This document shows positions 17,750 to 24,157 of a stretch of 24,157 nucleotides of DNA, piece by piece; position 1 is the first letter of the stretch; each line of letters begins with the position of its first letter. The stretch spans positions 1 through 24,157 of the forward strand of contig JAPTWR010000211.1 in NCBI GenBank assembly GCA_028065135.1. Direction: 5' to 3'. The stretch comes from Acidithiobacillus sp. (GTDB lineage Bacteria; Pseudomonadota; Gammaproteobacteria; Acidithiobacillales; Acidithiobacillaceae). The translations under genes were made by a program, and so were the position numbers. Below the pieces are notes generated by a model that was given only the letters and a program-made list of their open reading frames with translations, was not told the DNA's origin and did no database searches.

Positions 17750-18184
17750 ATGACTTTACGAAAGACATCATGTATTGCGGTAGCGATGGCTGTATGCGCA
17801 CTGGCTTTCACAGCCCCCGCTTTGGCGGCTGAACAGCCAATGCAAGCAGCTATTCATGAAGGGGGCCAGTTGTTCGCCGCGGCGTCCCTGGGAACTAAGG
17901 GTAATAGCTGTATGACGTGTCACCGTGGTGCCGGACGCGTAGAGGGTATGCTCCCAAATGGTAAAAAGATTCCAAGCCTTCTTGGTGCCGCGGCTACCTT
18001 CCCTAAATATAATAAACGCGCTGGGAAGGTAATCACGCTGGAGATGCAGATCAACTCCTGTATAGCAAATGGCCTCGGCGGGATGCCGTTATCCTCCAGT
18101 GGTCCAAAGATGGTGGCGCTCGTTAGTTACTTGACATCCTTGTCGCAAGGGAAGCCCGTTGATATCCAAGGCGTGAAGGAATGA
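17750..18184 (+). CDS. Monoheme class I cytochrome c, exported
   Basis: A 144-aa protein with a clear signal peptide (MTLRKTSCIAVAMAV, hydrophobic core, cleavage near ALA-AE). A single heme motif CMTCH is at residues 54-58. The C terminus (GGMPLSSSGPKMVALVSYL) has methionines that could be the sixth heme ligand and resembles small sulfur-metabolism cytochromes such as the SoxX-type fold. It is not SoxX by context, since no other sox gene is present. The ATG at 17750 is the best start by signal peptide, but no good ribosome site precedes it; a TTG at 17717 is in frame inside the GC-rich hairpin. It is probably an extra electron acceptor for the bc1/HiPIP system. Confidence 0.85.
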   Translation: MTLRKTSCIAVAMAVCALAFTAPALAAEQPMQAAIHEGGQLFAAASLGTKGNSCMTCHRGAGRVEGMLPNGKKIPSLLGAAATFPKYNKRAGKVITLEMQINSCIANGLGGMPLSSSGPKMVALVSYLTSLSQGKPVDIQGVKE

Positions 18185-18190
18185 TCGAAG

Positions 18191-18237
18191 GTCAGCCCCC
18201 CCGTTCCGGGGTGATGGGATCATGAGGGGCTGCTGAC
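18191..18237 (+). terminator. Compound hairpin after the cytochrome gene
   Basis: GTCAGC (18191-18196) pairs with GCTGAC (18232-18237), and inside it CCCCG (18199-18203) pairs with CGGGG (18207-18211). CAGCCCC/GGGGCTG is a competing register. It begins 6 nt after the stop codon. It has no T-run, so termination is inferred from position only. Confidence 0.4.
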
Positions 18238-18428
18238 ACGGTAAGGCTTAAGGTGCGCCATCGTTGTACCATGCGATACTGATCATGTTACTAATGGTGG
18301 CGCCCCATGGCGTGTACAAAAACGACAACGAAACATCCAAAAAGGTGAGGACGACCTCCTACTGTTTGTAATTAATCTCTGCTCTATTTTACTTTGGAAA
18401 ACCATGAGACGGGTTGAGGGAATAGCGT
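18238..18428. other. Intergenic stretch before the PH-domain gene
   Basis: About 190 bp without a supported gene. The part from 18355 to 18400 is AT-rich and could contain the promoter of the downstream group, but no clear -35/-10 pair was found. Confidence 0.4.
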
Positions 18429-18884
18429 ATGCCTGGGCAGCAGAATGGCTTGAAAAATACTTCAGCCGTGGTATTGAACGATGTGAACGTGGCGCCATCT
18501 GCTTTGTTAGGTTCACTGCTAATATTCTTTGTCAGTGTTCCGTTTGTGGTTTTTGGTAACGGGTTCTTGGTAATGGTTGGGGCGGTAATGATTGTCTTGT
18601 CATTCATTGATGCGGCAAATATTGCGACATTGATGTTAACCACAAAGTGTCTTGTTAACGATGGTAATCTGGTAATGAAATACGGTTTGTCACGGCGGCT
18701 GAATGTTTCCATGCCGGCGCCGTCCATTCGAGATATAAAAATCAAGCAAACGTGGTTTGGTTCGCTATTCAAGTACGGCTCAATAATCGTTATTGGTGAT
18801 GATCTGGGGGTTATGCTGCAGTATATAAAAAACCCGTTGGCGGCAATGGAAGCGATTAAAAAATCCATCGGTATATGGCCATGA
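18429..18884 (+). CDS. Small membrane protein with bacterial PH (bPH2/DUF304-type) domain
   Basis: A 151-aa protein. The N-terminal third has two hydrophobic segments (LLGSLLIFFVSVPFVVFG and FLVMVGAVMIVLSFIDAA). The rest fits a bacterial pleckstrin-homology-like domain: KCLVNDGNLVMKYGL, then a conserved SIRDIKIKQTWFGSLFKYGS pattern, and a closing IKNPLAAMEAIKK. In this family the I-x-V-x-Q-x-LL-x-YG-type pattern is the hallmark, although the function of most members is unknown. AGGG lies about 9 nt before the ATG. It ends 9 nt before thiD, so it may be the first gene of the thiamine/heme group. Its composition is AT-richer than thiD and later genes. Confidence 0.75.
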   Translation: MPGQQNGLKNTSAVVLNDVNVAPSALLGSLLIFFVSVPFVVFGNGFLVMVGAVMIVLSFIDAANIATLMLTTKCLVNDGNLVMKYGLSRRLNVSMPAPSIRDIKIKQTWFGSLFKYGSIIVIGDDLGVMLQYIKNPLAAMEAIKKSIGIWP

Positions 18885-18893
18885 AAGGCTAAA

Positions 18894-19733
18894 ATGGGCG
18901 ATGATCCGTTCCGGATGGAATTCCGTTACCCGGAGGCAGGGGGGCCGCCGCCCGTCGTCCTCAGTATCGCCGGTTCTGATCCCAGTGCGGGGGCAGGCGC
19001 GCAGGCCGACCTGCTGACCCTGGCCAGCCTGGGCGTGCATGGCTGCACGGCAGTGACGGCGCTGACCGTTCAGGATTCGGTGGACGTCCGTGCCTATACG
19101 CCGGTGAGTCCAGAGAATACCGTAGCGCAGGCCCGTGCGGTGCTCGACGATATGTCCGTACGGGTCATCAAGATCGGGATGCTGGGAAGCGCGGCCATGG
19201 TGGCTGCGGTGAGCGCGCTGCTGGCGGATTATCCGCGGATTCCCGTGGTGCTTGATCCGGTGCTGGCGGCCGGAGGCGGTGCGGCCCTGGCCGGGGCGGG
19301 ATTACGCGAAGCCTTGGCCGCTCAATTACTGCCACAGGTGACGGTGATGACGCCCAATGGGCCTGAGGCGCTGGCCTTGTCCGGCGCCAGCGATTTGCCC
19401 ACGGCGGGTGCCTGGCTCAATCGCCAGGGGGCGGAGTGGGTACTGATCAGCGGGGGGCACGGCGAGGGGCCGGAGCTGGAGAATATGCTGTTTCATGGTG
19501 AGGTATCGCAGCGGACCTTCCGGCAGCCCCGGCTGCCCCACCACTATCACGGTTCGGGGTGTACCTTGGCCGCCGCGCTGGCGGCGGGTCTGGCGCGCGG
19601 TTTAGCCATGGAAGAGGCTGTGTCGCGGGCACTGGATTTTACCCATGCCTGCCTGCTCCATGCCCACCCGCTGGGGAAGGGACAGTATTTTCCGGACCGG
19701 TTCTTTTGGGCGCGCGGGTATCGGGAGGAATAG
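18894..19733 (+). CDS. thiD: Hydroxymethylpyrimidine/phosphomethylpyrimidine kinase
   Basis: A 279-aa ribokinase-fold enzyme that phosphorylates HMP and HMP-P to HMP-PP for thiamine synthesis. Key motifs are SIAGSDPSAGAGAQADLLT near the start (substrate-binding), TALTVQDS, DPVLAAGGGAAL, TPNGPEA and the anion-hole motif HGSGCTLAAALAAGLA near the C terminus. AAAGG lies 5-6 nt before the ATG and overlaps the stop of the PH-domain gene. The next gene, thiE, starts one base after the stop, and its product uses the ThiD product directly. GC content rises sharply from here on. Confidence 0.96.
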   Translation: MGDDPFRMEFRYPEAGGPPPVVLSIAGSDPSAGAGAQADLLTLASLGVHGCTAVTALTVQDSVDVRAYTPVSPENTVAQARAVLDDMSVRVIKIGMLGSAAMVAAVSALLADYPRIPVVLDPVLAAGGGAALAGAGLREALAAQLLPQVTVMTPNGPEALALSGASDLPTAGAWLNRQGAEWVLISGGHGEGPELENMLFHGEVSQRTFRQPRLPHHYHGSGCTLAAALAAGLARGLAMEEAVSRALDFTHACLLHAHPLGKGQYFPDRFFWARGYREE

Positions 19734-19734
19734 G

Positions 19735-20388
19735 ATGACCGGGCAGAAGCCCCTTGTTTCCGGACTCTATGCGATCACCGAAGCGCGTCTGATGCCGGAG
19801 CCCGTTTTCCTGGCGCAGGCCGAAGCAGCGCTGCGCGGAGGCGCGCGTATTCTGCAATATCGGGACAAGGGCGACGTTGTGGCCGAGGCACCGAGACGGC
19901 GGCGGCAGGCGGGGGCGTTGCGGGAACTTTGCGCGCAGTACAACGCCCTTTTCGTCGTCAATGATGATCCTCTACTGGCGCAGGCCATCGGGGCACCGGC
20001 CCTCCATGTGGGCGCGGAAGACGCGCCGCTGCCAGCGTTGCGCGTGCAGTTGGGACGCGCCATACTTATCGGCGTTTCCTGTTATGGCTCGGTGCGGCAG
20101 GCGCAAGAGGCGGCGGCGCTGGGGGCGGACTATGTGGCCTTCGGGTCCTTTTTTGCCTCTCCCAGCAAGCCGCGGGCGCCGGTGATCAGCATGGATGTGC
20201 TGACGGCGGCGCGTGCGGTTGTGGATCTGCCGATAGTGGCCATCGGCGGCATCACGGAGGTCAGTGGGGGTGCCCTGATCGCGGCGGGTGCGGATGCCCT
20301 GGCGGTGATTTCCGGCATTTTTGGCGCGGACGACGTGGAAGGGGCGGCAAGGCGTTTTACCGCTCTGTTTGGTGACCGTAAGGAGTGA
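19735..20388 (+). CDS. thiE: Thiamine-phosphate synthase
   Basis: A 217-aa TIM-barrel enzyme that joins HMP-PP with thiazole phosphate to give thiamine phosphate. Diagnostic segments are LQYRDKGD (pyrophosphate binding), [45 protein letters not shown] and VAIGGIT near the C terminus. GGGAGG precedes the ATG at 19735. The gene lies one base after thiD and its stop reaches into the hemL ribosome site, so it belongs to a tightly packed operon. A short Arg-rich stretch (PRRRRQAG) replaces the usual helix sequence after the RDKG motif; it is not expected to be disabling. Confidence 0.95.
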   Translation: MTGQKPLVSGLYAITEARLMPEPVFLAQAEAALRGGARILQYRDKGDVVAEAPRRRRQAGALRELCAQYNALFVVNDDPLLAQAIGAPALHVGAEDAPLPALRVQLGRAILIGVSCYGSVRQAQEAAALGADYVAFGSFFASPSKPRAPVISMDVLTAARAVVDLPIVAIGGITEVSGGALIAAGADALAVISGIFGADDVEGAARRFTALFGDRKE

Positions 20389-20390
20389 TG

Positions 20391-21683
20391 ATGACGCAGA
20401 CTTCACATGCGCTGTTCAGTGCGGCGCAACAATGCATTCCGGGAGGGGTTAACTCGCCGGTCCGGGCCTTTCGCGGCGTGGGCGGTGACCCGATTTTCAT
20501 CGACCATGCCGAAGGACCCTTCTTCTGGGATGTGGAAGGCAAGCGCTACATCGATTATGTGGGCTCCTGGGGGCCGATGATCCACGGCCACGGCCACCCG
20601 GAAGTATTGGCGGCGGTGCATGCGCAGGTGGACAAGGGTCTTGGCTTCGGCGCGCCTACCGCCATCGAGGTGGAAATGGCGGAACTGGTTTGCTCTCTGG
20701 TGCCGGGCATCGAGTCGGTGCGCATGACTTCCAGCGGCACCGAGGCGGTGATGACCGCCATTCGTCTGGCGCGTGGTTACACCGGGCGCGATAAGATCAT
20801 CAAATTCGAGGGCAATTATCACGGCCACAGCGACAGCCTGCTGGTAAAGGCCGGTTCCGGGGCGCTGACCCTCGGCCAGCCTTCGAGCGCGGGGATCCCG
20901 CGCGAGGTAAGTCAGGATACCCTGGTGTTGCCGTATAACGATCTCTCCGCGGTGGAAGAAATGATGTCGCGCTTCGGCTTTGATGTCGCGACCATCATCG
21001 TCGAGCCGGTGGCCGGCAACATGGGTTGCGTGCCGCCGGAGCCCGGCTTTCTGGAAGGATTGCGCGCCGTATGTGATCAATATGAGTGCGTGTTGATTTT
21101 TGACGAAGTGATGAGCGGATTCCGGGTGGCCGTGGGCGGCGCGCAGGCACTCTACGGGGTGCGTCCCGATCTGACCACGCTGGGCAAGATCATCGGCGGC
21201 GGTCTGCCGGTGGGGGCCGTCGGTGGTCCGCGGGAAATGATGGAATACCTGGCACCCACCGGGCCGGTGTATCAGGCGGGGACGCTGTCCGGCAATCCTG
21301 TGGCCATGGCCGCCGGACTGACGACCCTGCGGCTGCTGACGGTGCCGGGTTTCCATGAGCGCCTGGCGGCGCAGACGGTGGCGCTCTGCAAGGGCCTGGC
21401 CGAGCGGGCGGAAGCCGCGGGCGTGCCGATGCAGATCAACCAGGTGCCGGGCATGTTCGGCTGGTTCTTCGCGGAGCAGCCGGTGCGCGGTTTTGATGCG
21501 GTGATGGCCGCCGACAGTAAACGCTACGCCCGCTTTTTCCATGGCCTGCTGGCGCGCGGGGTGTATCTCGCCCCCAGTGCCTATGAGGCGGGTTTCCTCT
21601 CGGCGGCCCACGGCGACGCCGAGATCGCCGCCACCCTGGATGCCGCGGAAGCCGTTCTGGCCACTCTCAAGGAGGACGCATGA
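20391..21683 (+). CDS. hemL: Glutamate-1-semialdehyde 2,1-aminomutase
   Basis: A 430-aa PLP enzyme that converts glutamate-1-semialdehyde to 5-aminolevulinate in the C5 heme pathway. It has the conserved start ([19 protein letters not shown]), [16 protein letters not shown], the [16 protein letters not shown] loop, the PLP aspartate in [13 protein letters not shown] and the PLP lysine in [15 protein letters not shown]. Three consecutive candidate starts exist (GTG 20385, ATG 20388, ATG 20391). 20391 gives the best 5-nt spacing from AGGAG at 20381-20385. The end overlaps the HIT gene by ATGA. Confidence 0.97.
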   Translation: MTQTSHALFSAAQQCIPGGVNSPVRAFRGVGGDPIFIDHAEGPFFWDVEGKRYIDYVGSWGPMIHGHGHPEVLAAVHAQVDKGLGFGAPTAIEVEMAELVCSLVPGIESVRMTSSGTEAVMTAIRLARGYTGRDKIIKFEGNYHGHSDSLLVKAGSGALTLGQPSSAGIPREVSQDTLVLPYNDLSAVEEMMSRFGFDVATIIVEPVAGNMGCVPPEPGFLEGLRAVCDQYECVLIFDEVMSGFRVAVGGAQALYGVRPDLTTLGKIIGGGLPVGAVGGPREMMEYLAPTGPVYQAGTLSGNPVAMAAGLTTLRLLTVPGFHERLAAQTVALCKGLAERAEAAGVPMQINQVPGMFGWFFAEQPVRGFDAVMAADSKRYARFFHGLLARGVYLAPSAYEAGFLSAAHGDAEIAATLDAAEAVLATLKEDA

Positions 21684-22075
21684 GCACCCTGTTCACCCGC
21701 ATCATCAACGGCGAAATTCCGGCGCAGAAAGTGCTGGAAGATGACCGTTATCTGGCTTTTCTCGATATTCGCCCGGTGCGACCGGGGCACACCCTGGTTA
21801 TCCCCAAGATCGAGCATGATTATATTTTCACGCTGGATGACGAAACGCTGGCCGGTCTTCTGCCTTTTGCCCGGCGCGTCGTACCGGCGCTGGAGCAGGT
21901 GACCGGTTGCAAGCGGGTCGGGGTCATGGTGGCGGGGTTGGAAGTACCGCATGCCCATGTGCACCTGATTCCCATGAACGCCATCCCCGACCTGAATTTT
22001 GCCAACGCCAAAGATACGCCGACGGAGGTGTTGGCGGCGATGGGGGATAAGGTCCGCGCGGCGTTGCGGGATTAG
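21680..22075 (+). CDS. HIT-family nucleotide hydrolase (HinT-like)
   Basis: A 131-aa histidine-triad protein. The start is typical ([39 protein letters not shown]) and the triad is HAHVHLIP near residue 95. HinT-like enzymes hydrolyse adenosine phosphoramidates and related nucleotides in the cytoplasm; the true substrate is unclear. The ATG overlaps the hemL stop and has AAGGAGG 6 nt upstream, inside hemL, so it is translated as part of the same operon. Confidence 0.93.
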   Translation: MSTLFTRIINGEIPAQKVLEDDRYLAFLDIRPVRPGHTLVIPKIEHDYIFTLDDETLAGLLPFARRVVPALEQVTGCKRVGVMVAGLEVPHAHVHLIPMNAIPDLNFANAKDTPTEVLAAMGDKVRAALRD

Positions 22076-22082
22076 GATTAGA

Positions 22083-22388
22083 TTGTTGCGGTGGTGGCTT
22101 TTGCTAGGGGCTGCTTGCGCGCTTTCGGGGCCAAATGTGGCGTTCGCAGCGGCTAAAGATGGCCCGGCGCTCGTCGACATCAATCACGCCGATAGTGCCC
22201 GGTTGCGCGCTTTGCGCGGCATCGGCGAGAAACGGGCCGCGGCGATTGTCGCTTTCCGGGCGGCGCACGGCCCTTTTCCCGGCCCGGCCTCCCTGGCTGC
22301 GGTGGTGGGTCCCAAGATGGCGCTGTCGCTGCGCGAAAGGGTGGTGGTGAGCGCCATTTCGCAAAGGGTGTCGCCGCCTCGCCCTTGA
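22083..22388 (+). CDS. Exported ComEA-like helix-hairpin-helix protein
   Basis: A protein of about 100 aa with a hydrophobic N terminus (LLRWWLLLGAACALS, signal or anchor, possible cleavage near AFA-AA) and one helix-hairpin-helix module. The module reads DINHADSARLRALRGIGEKRAAAIVAF, followed by HGPFPGPASL, the pattern of ComEA-type DNA-binding domains. ComEA binds incoming DNA in competence, but short stand-alone versions are common and often unstudied. The start is uncertain: no ATG fits, and TTG at 22083 or 22086 follows AGGA at 22074-22077. It begins 7 nt after the HIT stop. Confidence 0.75.
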   Translation: MLRWWLLLGAACALSGPNVAFAAAKDGPALVDINHADSARLRALRGIGEKRAAAIVAFRAAHGPFPGPASLAAVVGPKMALSLRERVVVSAISQRVSPPRP

Positions 22389-22412
22389 CAGAAAAAACCG
22401 CGCTGTTAAGGT
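22385..22412 (+). promoter_or_regulatory. Candidate sigma-70 promoter for hemC-hemD
   Basis: A perfect -35 TTGACA (22385-22390), overlapping the stop of the ComEA-like gene, is followed after 16 nt by TAAGGT (22407-22412), a poor -10. A 73-nt gap, the largest in this gene block, precedes hemC, which fits a separate promoter. Confidence 0.35.
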
Positions 22413-22461
22413 GAATAACCTGATTCCATCCCCTGATCATCATTAGAGCCGCCGACCAGAT

Positions 22462-23382
22462 ATGCCGCACCCCCTTCGCATTGGTACCCGCGCCAGCCCG
22501 CTGGCCGTCTGGCAGGCAGAGCATGTCCGCGCCGCCCTGTTGCGGCAGCACCCGGAAATGACCGTCGAGATCATCGCCATGACCACCAGCGGGGATACGC
22601 TTCTGGACGCACCCCTGCATGCGCTGGGCGGTAAGGGCCTCTTCGTCAAGGAAATCGAGGACGCCCTGCAGCAGCAGCGGGTGGATATTGCCGTACACTC
22701 CATGAAGGATGTGCCGGCCCAACAGCCTGATGGTCTGGAGATCGTCGCCATCATGGCCCGGGAAGACGTCCGGGATGCCTTCGTCAGCAACGCCTTTCTC
22801 CACCCCGATGCCCTGCCGAAGGACGCACGGGTGGGCAGTTCCAGCCTGCGGCGGCGGGCGCAATTGCTGGAGCGCTACCCCCATCTGCGGGTCGATGATC
22901 TGCGCGGCAATGTCGCCACGCGCCTGCGCAAGCTGGATGAGGGGCATTATGAGGCGATCATCCTCGCCGCCGCGGGCCTTAAACGCCTGGGGTTGTCGGA
23001 TCGTATCACCCACCTGCTGGATATTGACCACTCTCTGCCGGCAGTGGGACAAGGGGCCATAGGCATCGAGGCGCGCGGCGACGACCGGCGGACCCGGGAA
23101 CTGCTGGCACCTCTGGCCGATGCCGACACCCACAATTGCGTGCTGGCAGAGCGCAGCATGAATCGGGTGCTGGGGGGGGACTGCCGGCTGCCGGTGGCGG
23201 CACTGGCGCAATGGCAGGGGCCGCAGATGCTCCTGCGCGGGCTGGTCGCCACTCCGGACGGCCGCCGGGTACTCCATGCCGAGGCGAAGGGCAGCGACCC
23301 CGTTGCCCTCGGCATGACCGTCGCCGCGGCACTCGTCGCCCAGGGGGCGGCAGAGATCATCGCGGATGTCCGAAACACATGA
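22462..23382 (+). CDS. hemC: Porphobilinogen deaminase (hydroxymethylbilane synthase)
   Basis: A 306-aa enzyme that links four porphobilinogens into hydroxymethylbilane. The N-terminal RIGTRASPLAVWQAEHV is diagnostic. VHSMKDVPA holds the active-site Asp loop, SSLRRRAQLL is the conserved Arg/Ser substrate-binding segment, and the Cys in GGDCRLPVAAL is the attachment point of the dipyrromethane cofactor. No good ribosome site precedes the ATG at 22462, but no better start exists. The stop overlaps the hemD start (ATGA). Confidence 0.97.
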   Translation: MPHPLRIGTRASPLAVWQAEHVRAALLRQHPEMTVEIIAMTTSGDTLLDAPLHALGGKGLFVKEIEDALQQQRVDIAVHSMKDVPAQQPDGLEIVAIMAREDVRDAFVSNAFLHPDALPKDARVGSSSLRRRAQLLERYPHLRVDDLRGNVATRLRKLDEGHYEAIILAAAGLKRLGLSDRITHLLDIDHSLPAVGQGAIGIEARGDDRRTRELLAPLADADTHNCVLAERSMNRVLGGDCRLPVAALAQWQGPQMLLRGLVATPDGRRVLHAEAKGSDPVALGMTVAAALVAQGAAEIIADVRNT

Positions 23383-24157
23383 ACAGCACCGCACTGCAAG
23401 GCAAAGGCATCGTGGTCACCCGGCCGCGCGCGCAGGCCGACGAGATGCTGACCCTGTTGCAGGCGCAAGGCGCGCGCCCCATTTTGTTCCCCGCCGTACA
23501 GATCGAGGCGCCGGAGAACTGGCAGTCTCTGGATGACGCTTTGCATCAACTGGTGGCGTATGACTGGGTGATTTTTTCCAGCCGCAACGCCGTCGCTTTT
23601 GCCCTCAGCCGCCTGCAGAGCCGCAACCTGTCCTGGCCGACGGGGCCGCGTATCGCGGCGGTGGGACGGGAAACCGCCAAGGCGCTGCGTGAGTTTGGTC
23701 TGCAGGTCGACCTGGTTCCCCGGAGGTTCAGCTCCGAGGGGTTGCTGGAAAGTCCGGAGCTGGTGGCCGTGCAGGGACAGCGCATCGCGCTGTTTGCCGG
23801 TGATCAGGGCCGGGAGTTGCTGGAGAAGACGCTGGGCGAGCGCGGTGCGGTCATCGACAAGGTATTATGCTACCGGCGCGGCCTTCCCGGCGCCAATCCG
23901 ACGCCATTATTGCATGCCTGGGCGCGCGGCGAACTGGATGCCGTCACCGTGACCAGCCCGGAGATCTTCAATAATTTCTATCAGATGGTGGGGGGGCTGG
24001 GTCAACGCTGGCTGAAGAACACGCCCATTATCGCCATCAGCCCCCTCACCGCCGCCGCCGTCAGCACGGTCGGCCTGCCCGCCCCCTGGATTGCCCCGGA
24101 AGCCAGCGTGGCCGGCATGTTGGCCGCGCTGATGGCCTGGGCGCAAGGTCTGGAGCC
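23379..24157 (+). CDS. hemD: Uroporphyrinogen-III synthase, 3' end cut by window
   Basis: 259 codons from ATG 23379 to the window edge without a stop. The sequence starts MNSTALQGKGIVVTRPRAQ and contains the weakly conserved HemD landmarks: DWVIFSSRNAV, IAAVGRETAKAL, RIALFAGDQGRELL (the GxxGRxxL pattern), VLCYRR, and TSPEIFNNFYQM. HemD closes and rearranges hydroxymethylbilane to uroporphyrinogen III. Length already equals a normal single-domain HemD (about 250-270 aa), so only a few codons may be missing, unless it is fused to a HemX-like domain. It is coupled to hemC by a 4-nt overlap. Confidence 0.94.
   Translation, partial: MNSTALQGKGIVVTRPRAQADEMLTLLQAQGARPILFPAVQIEAPENWQSLDDALHQLVAYDWVIFSSRNAVAFALSRLQSRNLSWPTGPRIAAVGRETAKALREFGLQVDLVPRRFSSEGLLESPELVAVQGQRIALFAGDQGRELLEKTLGERGAVIDKVLCYRRGLPGANPTPLLHAWARGELDAVTVTSPEIFNNFYQMVGGLGQRWLKNTPIIAISPLTAAAVSTVGLPAPWIAPEASVAGMLAALMAWAQGLE

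Noticed and set aside
20403..21611. A 402-codon open frame opposite hemL
   Set aside because: Antisense to a well-conserved enzyme; His/Arg-rich composition typical of a shadow frame.
22180..23394. A 404-codon open frame opposite hemC and the ComEA-like gene
   Set aside because: Antisense shadow of two supported genes, with no family similarity.

Overview
The window looks like a chromosome-origin region of an Acidithiobacillus-type acidophilic chemolithoautotroph. The main reason is the block cycA-sdrA-petA-petB-petC-hip (diheme cytochrome c, short-chain dehydrogenase, Rieske protein, cytochrome b, cytochrome c1, HiPIP). That is the gene order known as the petII operon of Acidithiobacillus ferrooxidans and relatives. 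Species cannot be fixed from the sequence alone.

Layout. (1) 1-289, minus strand: 5' end of a protein that runs off the window. (2) 392-1183, plus: LpxH-like metallophosphoesterase, abutting gyrB tail to tail. (3) 7379-1184, minus: the replication cluster dnaA-dnaN-recF-gyrB in its classical order. DnaA boxes and AT-rich stretches lie both between dnaA and dnaN (5741-6023) and upstream of dnaA (7380-8326), so the origin appears to be here and may be bipartite. Genes diverge from it on both sides. (4) 8327-12482, plus: an anaerobic (class III) ribonucleotide reductase operon. The catalytic protein NrdD stops right after its C-terminal Cys motif, and the glycyl-radical domain is a separate 70-aa protein with its own ribosome binding site. 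The activase NrdG and an FMN-dependent NPD-family oxidoreductase follow. (5) 12483-12957: a regulatory gap with a sigma-54-like -24/-12 element and two identical-core dyads exactly 31 bp apart upstream of it. (6) 12958-17439, plus: the petII-type bc1/HiPIP operon. (7) 17440-18428: hairpins, a structured-looking G-rich stretch and a monoheme cytochrome c. (8) 18429-22388, plus: a small bacterial-PH-domain membrane protein, thiD, thiE, hemL, a HIT protein and a ComEA-like helix-hairpin-helix protein, tightly packed. (9) 22462-end, plus: hemC and hemD (hemD is cut by the window end).

How it fits together. The window combines chromosome replication control, anaerobic dNTP synthesis and a quinol-cytochrome c electron transfer chain, followed by thiamine and heme biosynthesis. 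The heme genes supply the cofactor for the many c- and b-type cytochromes. The block from about 8.3 to 18.9 kb is visibly less GC-rich than the thi/hem block after it.

The most unusual item is the split glycyl-radical NrdD. The next most interesting are the sigma-54-like promoter architecture before the bc1 operon, the cytochrome b with a PPWY Qo motif and a one-residue-longer helix D histidine spacing, and the two-sided origin.
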